Below are positions 1-6,049 of a stretch of 6,897 nt of DNA, piece after piece. This stretch comes from CAYQTO01 sp964420455 (GTDB taxonomy: Bacteria > Sumerlaeota > Sumerlaeia > SLMS01), in the NCBI GenBank assembly GCA_964420455.1, contig CAYQTO010000174.1, positions 1-6,897 on the forward strand, written 5' to 3'. Below the pieces are notes generated by a model that saw only the letters and a program-made list of their open reading frames with translations, did not search any database and was not told the DNA's origin. A program made the position numbers and the translations under genes. The stretch's first letter is position 1; each line of letters starts with the position of its first letter.

Positions 1-354
1 CTCAACGTTGTCCAGCGCAGCAAGGCCCGCGTCCGCGGCATGGGCCTCGGCAGCGCCAACCTCACCCTCGTCAACGCCGGGAGCGGCGACGGCCAGTTCA
101 CCCTCACCGGCAAGGTGTCCTTCCTGGGCCTCTTCGGTTCTTCCTGGAACAGGACCCTGCGCTTCGAGGGGAAAGAGGAACGCTCCTATGAGAATCAGCC
201 CGCCACGTTCTTTAAGTTTGCATCTGCAGACAACGGTAGTCCGGATTTGGAAGTGCTTGTGAAGGACGATGCACAGAAGTCGCTATTCGTGACATACCTG
301 GGGTCCATGGGGCAGGTGCAGATCGTCCCCCCGGGCAAGAAACCGCTGGCCTGA
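1..354 (+). CDS. 3' end of an unidentified beta-rich protein (partial)
   Basis: The reading frame is open from the first base to a TGA at 352-354 and gives the last 117 residues of a protein that starts outside the window. I do not recognise the family. The visible part alternates short hydrophobic and polar strands (for example LTLVNAG, FTLTGKVSFLGLF, LEVLVKDD, LFVTYLG, VQIVPPG), which suggests a beta-sheet or sandwich fold. There is no GTPase motif such as NKxD and no transmembrane segment, so it is not obviously the small GTPase expected beside a Roadblock protein. It ends 25 nt before the Roadblock gene on the same strand and is probably the preceding member of that operon. Coding is supported by codon use like that of the downstream genes and by the tight spacing; function is unknown. 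Confidence 0.7.
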   Translation, partial: LNVVQRSKARVRGMGLGSANLTLVNAGSGDGQFTLTGKVSFLGLFGSSWNRTLRFEGKEERSYENQPATFFKFASADNGSPDLEVLVKDDAQKSLFVTYLGSMGQVQIVPPGKKPLA

Positions 355-379
355 GCGACGAGGAAAGAAAGGAAGTGTG

Positions 380-862
380 ATGGCCAATCAGCCGCTGATT
401 CTCACCAAGAACGAGATCACCCAGATCCATCGTGCCTTGCGTCAGATGCTCAAGCAGTCCGAGGCCAAGTGCGCGATGCTCGTCGACGCGGACGGCAAGT
501 GCCTCGCCAAGCAGGGCTTCACCATGAACATCGACACGGATGCCCTCGCCGCCCTCATCGCCGGGTCCTTTTCCTCCACCCGCGCCATGGCCCAGCTCGT
601 GGGCGAGACCGACTTCTCCGTCCTCTTCCACCAGGGCACCCGCGACCACATCCACAACATCCTCGTCGACAACAACACCATCCTCACGGTCATCTTCGAC
701 GATCGCACCACCATCGGCATGGTCCGCCTGTACTCCAAGGATTCCGCCAGGCAGCTTGGCGAAATCCTCGAGGCCACCAAGAACAAGCAGATTCCCGCCG
801 ATCAGAAGGTCCAGATCGAGAAGGATGTCGAGGACCAGCTCGACAATCTCTTCGGCGAGTAA
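380..862 (+). CDS. Roadblock/LC7 domain protein (MglB-like regulator of a small GTPase)
   Basis: A 160-residue cytoplasmic protein. The Roadblock/LC7 fold covers about residues 10-133: an N-terminal helix (ITQIHRALRQML), a strand pair with a turn (CAMLVDADGKCLAKQG, 31-46), the long middle helix (about 53-74), then strands through FSVLF, HNILVDN, LTVIFDD and MVRLYS (79-119) and a closing helix. A charged tail (about 134-160) follows. Members of this family dimerise and act on Ras-like GTPases; MglB is the GTPase-activating partner of MglA in bacterial polarity and motility. Assignment to this protein is by fold pattern, and its GTPase partner is not in the window. I chose ATG 380 over the overlapping GTG at 377 because AAGGAAG (369-375) then sits 4 nt upstream instead of 1. 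The DUF4388 gene follows after 48 nt. Confidence 0.85.
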   Translation: MANQPLILTKNEITQIHRALRQMLKQSEAKCAMLVDADGKCLAKQGFTMNIDTDALAALIAGSFSSTRAMAQLVGETDFSVLFHQGTRDHIHNILVDNNTILTVIFDDRTTIGMVRLYSKDSARQLGEILEATKNKQIPADQKVQIEKDVEDQLDNLFGE

Positions 863-910
863 AGGAGCCGCCGCACAGCCCCACCACCCTCACCAACGGC
901 GACCACGCGC

Positions 911-2209
911 ATGCAGGGGAACCTCAAGCAAATCCAACTACCCGAAGTGCTCCAGTTCATCAGCATGGGCAAGAGCACCGGCCTCCTCTCCATTACCGAT
1001 CCCGAAGGGGTCGAGGTGACCCTCGTCATCCAAAGCGGCCGCATCATCAACTCGAGCGCCCTCGATCGCCGTCGCCGCCTCGGGGAACTCCTCGTCCACC
1101 GTGGCATCCTCAAGCGCTCCGTCCTCGCCCAGATCCTCGCCCTCCAGCGCACCATCGAATCCGACAAGCGCCTCGGCCAGATCCTTGTCGAGCGCGACAT
1201 CATCAAGGAATCCACCATCAAGGAGGTGCTCCGCCTCCAACTCGAGGAGGAAATCTGGAACCTCTTCGGCCTCGAGGACGGCACCTTCAACTTCCGCAAC
1301 GCCGGCCCCGACGAACTCGGCGAACCCCTCGTCCAGATCGATATCGATCCCCTCCTCCTCGAGGGCACCCGCCGCCAGGACGAATGGCGCCGCATCACCA
1401 AGATCCTCCCCTCCGACCGCATCGTCGTCGGACTCCGCGACATTACCCAGGATTTCGATTTCGAGGAAAAGCGCCAGCTCGCCTCCCAGACCGAATGGAA
1501 GGTCCTTGCCCAGATCAACGGCCGCTTCCCCCTCCGCGCCATCATCAACCGCTCGGGCATGGGGCGCTTCGAGGTCTACCGCATCATCGCCGACCTCATG
1601 GATCGCGGCATCGTCTACGTCGTCGGCAACCCCTCGGAACCGACCGAGGCGCTCAACGGCGCCAGCGGGGACACCGCCGGCCGCGGCGACTCCGCCGCCC
1701 GCGGGGGTGCCCGTGGCCTCCTCTCCATGCTCACCGGCGGCCGTCGCAGCGACACCGACGAGAAGCTCGAGTTTGTTACCCCCGTCGGCGGCCTCTGCCA
1801 CTTCACCAACCGCCTTGTCGAGGCCGCCCTTGCCGCCCGCGACTGGAAGCGCCAGCCCGGCGACGAACGCCTCATCGAGCGCCTCTGGAGCGAACAGCTC
1901 CTCGGCTTCACCCGCGCCGACCTCATCACCGCCGAGGGCAACCACCTCCACTCGCGCCGCGCCGAAACCTACATGGAACTCTTTGAGTTTAACGACGCCG
2001 TCCAGGACTGCTACGAGGACTCCGTCGAGGCCCTCCTCCAGTTCATGGACGAACTTGGCAGGACCCTGCGGAACCGGATGGGCGACAAGCAGGCCAATCG
2101 CGTCATCCGCGAGATGGTCGACGAAATCCTCTCCCGCATCCGGTGCCGCTACGAGCCGAGCTTCCCCTTCGGCAACAAGCTCCAAGAGGTGCTCCGCCTC
2201 CCTGGCTGA
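911..2209 (+). CDS. DUF4388 (PATAN-type) domain protein with winged-helix-like region and unknown helical C-terminus
   Basis: A 432-residue soluble protein. Residues 2-50 carry the DUF4388/PATAN signature: GNLKQIQLPEVLQFI, then GLLSITDPEG and VIQSGRIINS. A duplicated helical motif follows: RRLGELLVHRGILKRSVLAQ (about 56-79) and KRLGQILVERDIIKESTIKE (about 87-110), leading into EEEIWNLFGLEDGTFNFRN (112-130), typical of DUF4388 proteins. Residues about 195-238 look like a winged helix (NGRFPLRAIINRSGMGRFEV). A Gly/Arg/Ala-rich linker (about 248-282) leads to a helical, Arg/Glu-rich region (about 285-432) that I do not recognise. PATAN domains in cyanobacterial response regulators act as protein-interaction modules controlling type IV pilus motility; a similar adaptor role here is inference. 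ATG 911 is the first start after an in-frame stop at 860 and places DUF4388 at the N-terminus, but no good ribosome binding site precedes it. Confidence 0.85.
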   Translation: MQGNLKQIQLPEVLQFISMGKSTGLLSITDPEGVEVTLVIQSGRIINSSALDRRRRLGELLVHRGILKRSVLAQILALQRTIESDKRLGQILVERDIIKESTIKEVLRLQLEEEIWNLFGLEDGTFNFRNAGPDELGEPLVQIDIDPLLLEGTRRQDEWRRITKILPSDRIVVGLRDITQDFDFEEKRQLASQTEWKVLAQINGRFPLRAIINRSGMGRFEVYRIIADLMDRGIVYVVGNPSEPTEALNGASGDTAGRGDSAARGGARGLLSMLTGGRRSDTDEKLEFVTPVGGLCHFTNRLVEAALAARDWKRQPGDERLIERLWSEQLLGFTRADLITAEGNHLHSRRAETYMELFEFNDAVQDCYEDSVEALLQFMDELGRTLRNRMGDKQANRVIREMVDEILSRIRCRYEPSFPFGNKLQEVLRLPG

Positions 2210-2256
2210 ATGCCGGGAATGAGGCCCATTCCGACCCCACGCGAGGCAAACCACCC

Positions 2257-3405
2257 ATGGCCGGAGAACGTGTGCTTCTTGTCGATTCCTCCGCAGGCGT
2301 TCAGGAACTCTCCAAGAACTTCCTCGAGGAGCACGGCTACAAGGTCACCACCGCCAGCAACGGCATTGCGGCCCTTAGCCACCCGGACCTCGAAAACTTC
2401 AACCTCGTGATCGTCGACACCCAGCTCGAGGGGGTCGACGGCCTCGAGACCGCTTCGCAGATCCGCTCCGATGTCGAAACCTACGGAATCCCCGTTCTCC
2501 TCCTCGTGCCCGAGGAGGAACTCGACCAGCGCGCCTCCCAGTCGCTCCGCGGCGCCACCGGCTACCTCGCCAAGCCCTTCAAGCCCGAGCACCTCCTCAT
2601 CAAGGCCCGCGAGGCCATCGAGGAGCGCCGCCTTCGCATGCTCTCCGAGCAATACCTCGAGCAGTCCGCCGAATCCCACATGCAGGACCTCGCCGAGCAA
2701 AAGATCCAGCAGGCCGTCGAAAAGAAAATCCAGATCATCGTCGAGCGCGCCATCCAGTCGATCGTCTCCATCATTGACCAGCGTGCCCGCAAGGAAGTGG
2801 ACGCCCGCGTCACCGCTCTCACCGCCGAAAAGGAGCAGGAACTCGTCCGCCTCACCGTCCAGGAGGTCGCCCGCTCCATGGTCGAGAAGATGGCCGAGCG
2901 CAAGGTTCAGGAGGCCATGGACGCCATCCTGCAGGAAACCACCGAAAAGACCGTCAAGCGCACCGCCGACGGCATGTTGCCCGCCCTCGTCCGCGAGCGC
3001 CTCCGCGAATCGCTCGACAACACCCTCCCCCGCGAAATCCAGGGCCGCGTCGAAAAAGCCACCCAAGAAAAGATGAACGAGTTTGGCGAGGCCCTCATCA
3101 ACGTCCTTCAGGCCGAGGCCAAGAAAACCGTCCCCCTCGTCGCCAAGGAAAAGCTCCCCGAGATCGCCGAACGCCAGGTCACCGCCGCCTGCGACCAGCG
3201 CATCCCCCAACTCGTCAATGCCGAGGCACGGGGCGCCGTCTCCAACGAACTCCAACTCCGCATCAAGCCCCTCATTGATGCCGAGGCCAAGCGCATCAAG
3301 AGCCAGACCCTCGTCTGGAACCTGATCGTCACCTTCGTCATTCTGATCATCGTGATCGTGGCGTTGGCCGTTCAGTTCTTTGGTGGGAGCAGCGCTCCGG
3401 GCTGA
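2257..3405 (+). CDS. Tail-anchored response-regulator-like protein: receiver, long amphipathic helical stalk, C-terminal membrane helix
   Basis: A 382-residue protein. Residues 4-122 form a CheY-like receiver: VLLVDSS (6-12), phosphoacceptor Asp54 in VIVDTQLEGVDG, and Lys106 in YLAKPFKP. The second residue of the usual acidic pair is Ser11, and the conserved Thr/Ser after strand 4 is Val84 (LLLVPEEE), so phosphorylation or its read-out may be altered. Residues about 118-350 are almost entirely helical, with loosely repeated amphipathic units such as AEQKIQQAVEKKIQ, MAERKVQEAMDAI, KEKLPEIAERQV and DAEAKRI. A hydrophobic helix (about 353-374) and a short FFGGSSAPG tail end the chain, giving a C-terminal anchor with the receiver in the cytoplasm. 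No DNA-binding or enzymatic output domain is present. I chose ATG 2257 because the receiver begins there; GAGG (2243-2246) lies 10 nt upstream. The in-frame ATG at 2143 lies within the preceding gene. Confidence 0.85.
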   Translation: MAGERVLLVDSSAGVQELSKNFLEEHGYKVTTASNGIAALSHPDLENFNLVIVDTQLEGVDGLETASQIRSDVETYGIPVLLLVPEEELDQRASQSLRGATGYLAKPFKPEHLLIKAREAIEERRLRMLSEQYLEQSAESHMQDLAEQKIQQAVEKKIQIIVERAIQSIVSIIDQRARKEVDARVTALTAEKEQELVRLTVQEVARSMVEKMAERKVQEAMDAILQETTEKTVKRTADGMLPALVRERLRESLDNTLPREIQGRVEKATQEKMNEFGEALINVLQAEAKKTVPLVAKEKLPEIAERQVTAACDQRIPQLVNAEARGAVSNELQLRIKPLIDAEAKRIKSQTLVWNLIVTFVILIIVIVALAVQFFGGSSAPG

Positions 3406-3419
3406 AGTCCTTCAGTCCG
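3398..3419. terminator. Hairpin spanning both convergent stop codons (possible bidirectional terminator)
   Basis: The two operons converge with 6 nt between their stop codons. CTGAAG (3402-3407) and CTTCAG (3410-3415) are perfect inverted repeats around TC. A G-T pair (3401/3416) and three further pairs (3398-3400 with 3417-3419) extend the stem to ten pairs. The TGA of the receiver gene and the TGA of the Bfd-like gene both fall inside the stem. There is no T-tract on either side, so it is not a standard intrinsic terminator. The structure is read from the sequence; its function is inferred. Confidence 0.4.
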
Positions 3420-3633
3420 CAAGCCGTTCCAGATCTTCCGGGATCATCGGCGGCAGTTCCACCCGGCCCGTCGCCGCCACCACCCTCAGGTAGGGCCAGC
3501 ACATCCCGCAATTCCGCCCGCAGGTCGTGTTGTCGCACGCCTGTTCGAGCGTCCACCCCTCGCGCTCCTTCACAGCCAGCCACTCGGCGAAGGTCATGTC
3601 CGCACAAACGCACCGCGTGACCCGATGGTTCAC
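3412..3633 (-). CDS. Bfd-like [2Fe-2S] small protein
   Basis: A 73-residue protein with six cysteines: Cys8 and Cys10 in TRCVCADMTFAEW, and Cys33, 38, 42 and 45 in CDNTTCGRNCGMCWPYL. The C-x-C near the N-terminus followed about 30 residues later by C-x-x-C, then hydrophobic and proline residues, is the cluster-binding layout of the BFD-like [2Fe-2S] family (bacterioferritin-associated ferredoxin and Fe-S domains of oxidoreductases). Cys33 and Cys38 are additional. The likely role is electron transfer or Fe-S-dependent sensing; the partner is unknown. I chose GTG at 3633-3631 because it overlaps the TGA of the epimerase gene in a GTGA junction, typical of translational coupling, and GGAG (3647-3644) lies 10 nt upstream. 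A longer frame open to 3672 would overlap the epimerase by 43 nt. It ends 6 nt from the receiver gene's stop. Confidence 0.75.
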   Translation of the reverse strand: MNHRVTRCVCADMTFAEWLAVKEREGWTLEQACDNTTCGRNCGMCWPYLRVVAATGRVELPPMIPEDLERLAD

Positions 3634-4640
3634 GGCGTGGCGGCTCCGTGCCTGTCCGCCTGCCGCTCCCACGCGATCACGTCGTCGATGATCTCCTCCA
3701 CGCTTCGGCTCGGTTCGTAGCCCACCGCCCCACGGATCTTCGTCAGGTCTGGTACACGGCGCTGCATGTCCTCGAAATCCTCGTTGTACGCTTCCTCAAA
3801 GGGGATGCAGCGGATCGGCGAGGAACTCCCGGCCCGGGTGATCACCCGCTCCGCAAGGCTCCGGATGGAAACCTCCTCCGCGCCCCCCACATTGTACACT
3901 TGGCCCGCCGTTGCCTCCGTCGCCAGCAGCCGGACGAGCGCCTCCGTCGCGTCCGCCACATGGCAAAACGTCCGTGTCTGGCTCCCGTCGCCATACACCA
4001 CCAGCGGCTCTCCTCTCAGCGCCTGACCCACGAACCGCGGGATCACCATCCCGTAGGCTCCCGTCTGGCGCGGCCCCACCGTATTGAACAATCGCGCAAT
4101 CACCACCGGCAGGCCGTTCTCCCGGTGATGCGCCAGGGCCAGAAATTCATCCAGCAGCTTTGAACAGGCATACGCCCAGCGCGGCCGCCGCGACGCCCCA
4201 AGGATCAGGTCGTCCTCCTCGGTAAAGGGCACCTCCCGCCGCTTGCCATACACCTCACTGGTGCTCGCCACCAGCACCCGCTTGTTCTTTTTCCGCGCGT
4301 GCCTCAGGACCGTCTCCGTGCCGCTGACATTGGTCTCTATGGTGCGCACGGGATTGTCGACGATCAGGCGGACCCCCACCGCCGCGGCGAGGTGCACCAC
4401 CGCATCCGCCCTGTCCACGGCGATCGCGCAGGCCCCATCGTCGAGCACCGATCCCGCCGTCAGCCGGAACCGGCCGTCGCCGCCCAGCAGGTGCTCCACA
4501 TGATGTACCGACCCCGTCGACAGGTCATCGAGCGCCTCCACCTCGCACCCGAGCGCCAGAAGCCGCTCCGCCAGGTGCGAGCCGATGAACCCGGCACCGC
4601 CGGTGATCAAGACACGTTTGTGGGGGAAGTCAGTCGCCAT
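3630..4640 (-). CDS. NAD-dependent nucleotide-sugar epimerase/dehydratase (extended SDR family)
   Basis: A 336-residue cytoplasmic enzyme, full length for the extended short-chain dehydrogenase family. The NAD-binding Rossmann motif is VLITGGAGFIGSHLAE (10-25, GGAGFIG at 14-20), with the acidic ALDDLSTG after strand 2 and VVHLAA at 81-86. The catalytic residues are visible as STSEVYG (126-132) and Tyr157-x3-Lys161 in YACSK. LFNTVGPRQTGAYGMVIPRF (184-203), VVYGDGSQTRTFCHVAD (214-230) and RRVPDLTKI (294-302) match sugar-nucleotide epimerase/decarboxylase members such as UDP-glucose 4-epimerase or UDP-glucuronate decarboxylase. The substrate cannot be decided; a role in making activated sugars for polysaccharide or glycosylation is inferred. 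ATG 4640 overlaps the upstream pseudo-kinase stop by 11 nt, and no clear Shine-Dalgarno is visible, so translation is probably coupled. It overlaps the Bfd-like gene by 4 nt. Confidence 0.9.
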   Translation of the reverse strand: MATDFPHKRVLITGGAGFIGSHLAERLLALGCEVEALDDLSTGSVHHVEHLLGGDGRFRLTAGSVLDDGACAIAVDRADAVVHLAAAVGVRLIVDNPVRTIETNVSGTETVLRHARKKNKRVLVASTSEVYGKRREVPFTEEDDLILGASRRPRWAYACSKLLDEFLALAHHRENGLPVVIARLFNTVGPRQTGAYGMVIPRFVGQALRGEPLVVYGDGSQTRTFCHVADATEALVRLLATEATAGQVYNVGGAEEVSIRSLAERVITRAGSSSPIRCIPFEEAYNEDFEDMQRRVPDLTKIRGAVGYEPSRSVEEIIDDVIAWERQADRHGAATP

Positions 4641-5773
4641 CCATCGGCATCAGCGATGGCCCCGAAGGGGAAGTCAATCCGGAAGCCCCGTTGCTTTGGG
4701 CGCCGTTGCTGCCGGGTCCGCCCGCGGGAATCTGGATCATGAACGTCGCCGACGTCTCGCCAAGCATCAGCCCATGGGAGCAGCCGAACTCCGCCTGCAA
4801 GTGTCGAAGCGAGCGCAGCAGCGTCCACGCCTCGAGGTCCTCCGCCGGCTCCCCAACGGCGGCGCCCCCAATCTCCTCATCGAGCAGATACATCACCGGC
4901 GCGAGCGGTCGCGAAGGCTGGCGCCGCAGCACCAGCCGAACCTCGTGGGCCGCCGGGTCATACCCCAGCCGGATCTCGATGGTCCGCGCCTCGTGTTCCA
5001 TCGCCGCCAGCACCTGACGAAACACCCGGGCGTAAAGCTCGCCATCACCGAGCACACGCGGCAGGTTGTGCGCGATTTCCAGATGGCGCCGGACGCCCCC
5101 ACCCAGCAGCGGATTGGCCCCACCCCGGGCATGTTCCCTCACCAAGGCCTCCACATCCACCTCCTCCAGCCCCGCCTCCTCGCCTCCCTCGCGGGCCAGG
5201 TCCTGCCGCAGGAGCGAGGTTGCGTGGCCCAGGAGCGCCTCGAGCACCATCGTCAACCGCTCCACCGTTGGCTCCGTCTCGCCATCCCTCTGGCGCCGGA
5301 GCAACTCCGCAATTTCCCGCGCCTCGCGCAACGCCGGGACACACCCCTGCCGCAGTTCCCGCAGGAACGCCGCCCGTCGGTCCCGCTCCTCGTTCAGCNN
5401 NNNNNNNNAGCTTGCGATGAAGCAGCGGAAAGTCGAACGGCCGATGCACAAAATCCGTCACTCCTGCGTGGACCGCCCGGGCCATCCCGCGCCGCAGGCT
5501 CCGGTGCTCCCGGCCCACGATCGCAATCAACGGCAGCTCCGCCGTGCTCCCACGGCGCCGCAGCCGCCTCACCCACTCGAGATTCGATGATCCATCAACA
5601 CGCGATTCGAACATCACCGCGTGGGGTGGGTCCTCCGACAGCGTTTTCTCCAAATCCGCCCGCGTCAGGGAGAAGGAAAACTCGTACCGCGTCCCCGCCA
5701 TGCCCTCCTCCAGGACCCGACAAAGCAACGGGTCCATTACGTAGCAGTGCACACGGCGCGGCGAGACAAGCAA
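4630..5773 (-). CDS. Degenerate hybrid two-component protein: pseudo-receiver plus pseudo-histidine-kinase, interrupted by the N gap
   Basis: Two reading frames on either side of the N run belong to one gene. The N-terminal part (5773 to the gap, 121 residues) is receiver-like, but Glu56 (AVMFESRVDG) is at the phosphoacceptor site, Val86 replaces the conserved Thr/Ser, Arg111 (HRPF) replaces Lys, and Val12-Met13 replace the acidic pair. The C-terminal part (255 residues from 5397) follows a histidine-kinase layout: FLRELRQGCVPAL where the H-box would be, with Gln for His; LPRVLGDGELYARVFRQVLA before the N-box, where Glu replaces Asn (AAMEHEA); and a final FMIQIPAG strand. The ATP-binding glycine boxes are missing, and a Gly/Ser-rich tail follows. 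Kinase activity is therefore unlikely; a sensing, scaffold or allosteric role is inferred. TTG 5773 is the first start after an in-frame TGA and gives a complete receiver strand 1; GAAAGAG lies 8 nt upstream. The stop overlaps the epimerase start by 11 nt. Confidence 0.75.
5399..5408. other. Assembly gap (10 Ns) inside the pseudo-kinase gene
   Basis: Ten consecutive Ns. The codon phase on the two sides can be joined only if the true missing length is a multiple of three, so ten cannot be the real count for an intact gene. Joining the flanks with nothing missing gives AAG CTG CTG AAC GAG, a natural helical linker (HRKLLNEERD). The break is therefore most likely an assembly artefact and not a mutation. 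Confidence 0.9.
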
Positions 5774-6049
5774 GGCTCAGACTCTTTCAAATCATTCAAT
5801 GATCGGCGTCGAGTGTCTCCGGCCAAACTTCGGGCGCAAAAGGAAACAGGCCTCTTCCCGTCCCCCATGACGCGCCACTCTTGCCGCGCCGGGCATACTG
5901 CGATATACCGGGGCTTGCGCCACTTTCTCGCATTCCGCTCATGGAAAAGTTACTGTCGCGGCTTCAATCCCTTCACTTTTAACTTGGCTCATCCAGACCC
6001 CATTCCCGATCATCCATCAAAGTTAACAACGTGAACGAGGCACGATTCC
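5774..6049. promoter_or_regulatory. Divergent intergenic region between pseudo-kinase operon and beta-helix gene
   Basis: This 276-nt stretch lies between divergently transcribed genes and must hold the 5' ends of both. It is visibly richer in A and T than the coding DNA, mainly near 5781-5803 and 5941-6030. I see no convincing pair of -35/-10 boxes in either direction and no supportable gene. The only clear structure is the palindrome at 5791-5803. GAGG (6037-6040), 9 nt before ATG 6050, is a reasonable ribosome binding site for the beta-helix gene. Confidence 0.45.
5791..5803. promoter_or_regulatory. Perfect 6-1-6 palindrome (candidate operator)
   Basis: ATCATT and AATGAT form a perfect inverted repeat around a single C, 17 nt upstream of the TTG start of the pseudo-kinase gene. 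It is AT-rich in a GC-rich background, and its position would suit a repressor site over the start region of that operon. No second copy was noticed in the window. The repeat is seen directly; the regulatory role is inferred. Confidence 0.3.

Noticed and set aside
469..1986. 505-codon plus-strand open frame in a different phase
   Set aside because: The translation is almost only Arg, Pro, His and Gly, and it runs through the Roadblock and DUF4388 genes, which have clear domains in their own frames.
938..2254. 438-codon open frame on the minus strand, opposite the DUF4388 gene
   Set aside because: It mirrors the C-ending codon bias of the real gene, its translation is a low-complexity Glu/Ala/Asp/Gly/Val-rich run, and no domain is recognisable.
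2143..2256. Upstream ATG extension of the receiver gene by 38 residues
   Set aside because: It lies inside the end of the DUF4388 gene and adds a Pro/Arg-rich stretch before the receiver; ATG 2257 has a GAGG upstream and fits the domain start.
2149..3255. 368-codon minus-strand open frame opposite the anchored receiver gene
   Set aside because: It is a Leu/Gly/Asp/Glu-rich shadow of the real gene with no motifs.
3634..3672. Longer N-terminus for the Bfd-like protein
   Set aside because: It would lie wholly within the epimerase gene; the GTGA-coupled start at 3633 has a GGAG in place and keeps all the cysteines.
4630..5773. True frameshift or pseudogene in the hybrid kinase-like gene
   Set aside because: The phase change falls exactly on the N run, both flanks are clean open frames, and the joined protein is continuous.
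4585..5802. 405-codon plus-strand open frame across the N gap
   Set aside because: It is antisense to the pseudo-kinase gene, has a Pro/Arg/His/Gln-rich composition and lacks domains.
5941..5982. 13-codon ATG frame as a leader peptide
   Set aside because: There is no ribosome binding site, and no attenuator-like structure or regulated-codon run follows.
5868..6034. Possible 54-codon small protein in the intergenic region
   Set aside because: There is no ribosome binding site, codon use is unlike that of its neighbours, and it has no recognisable feature.
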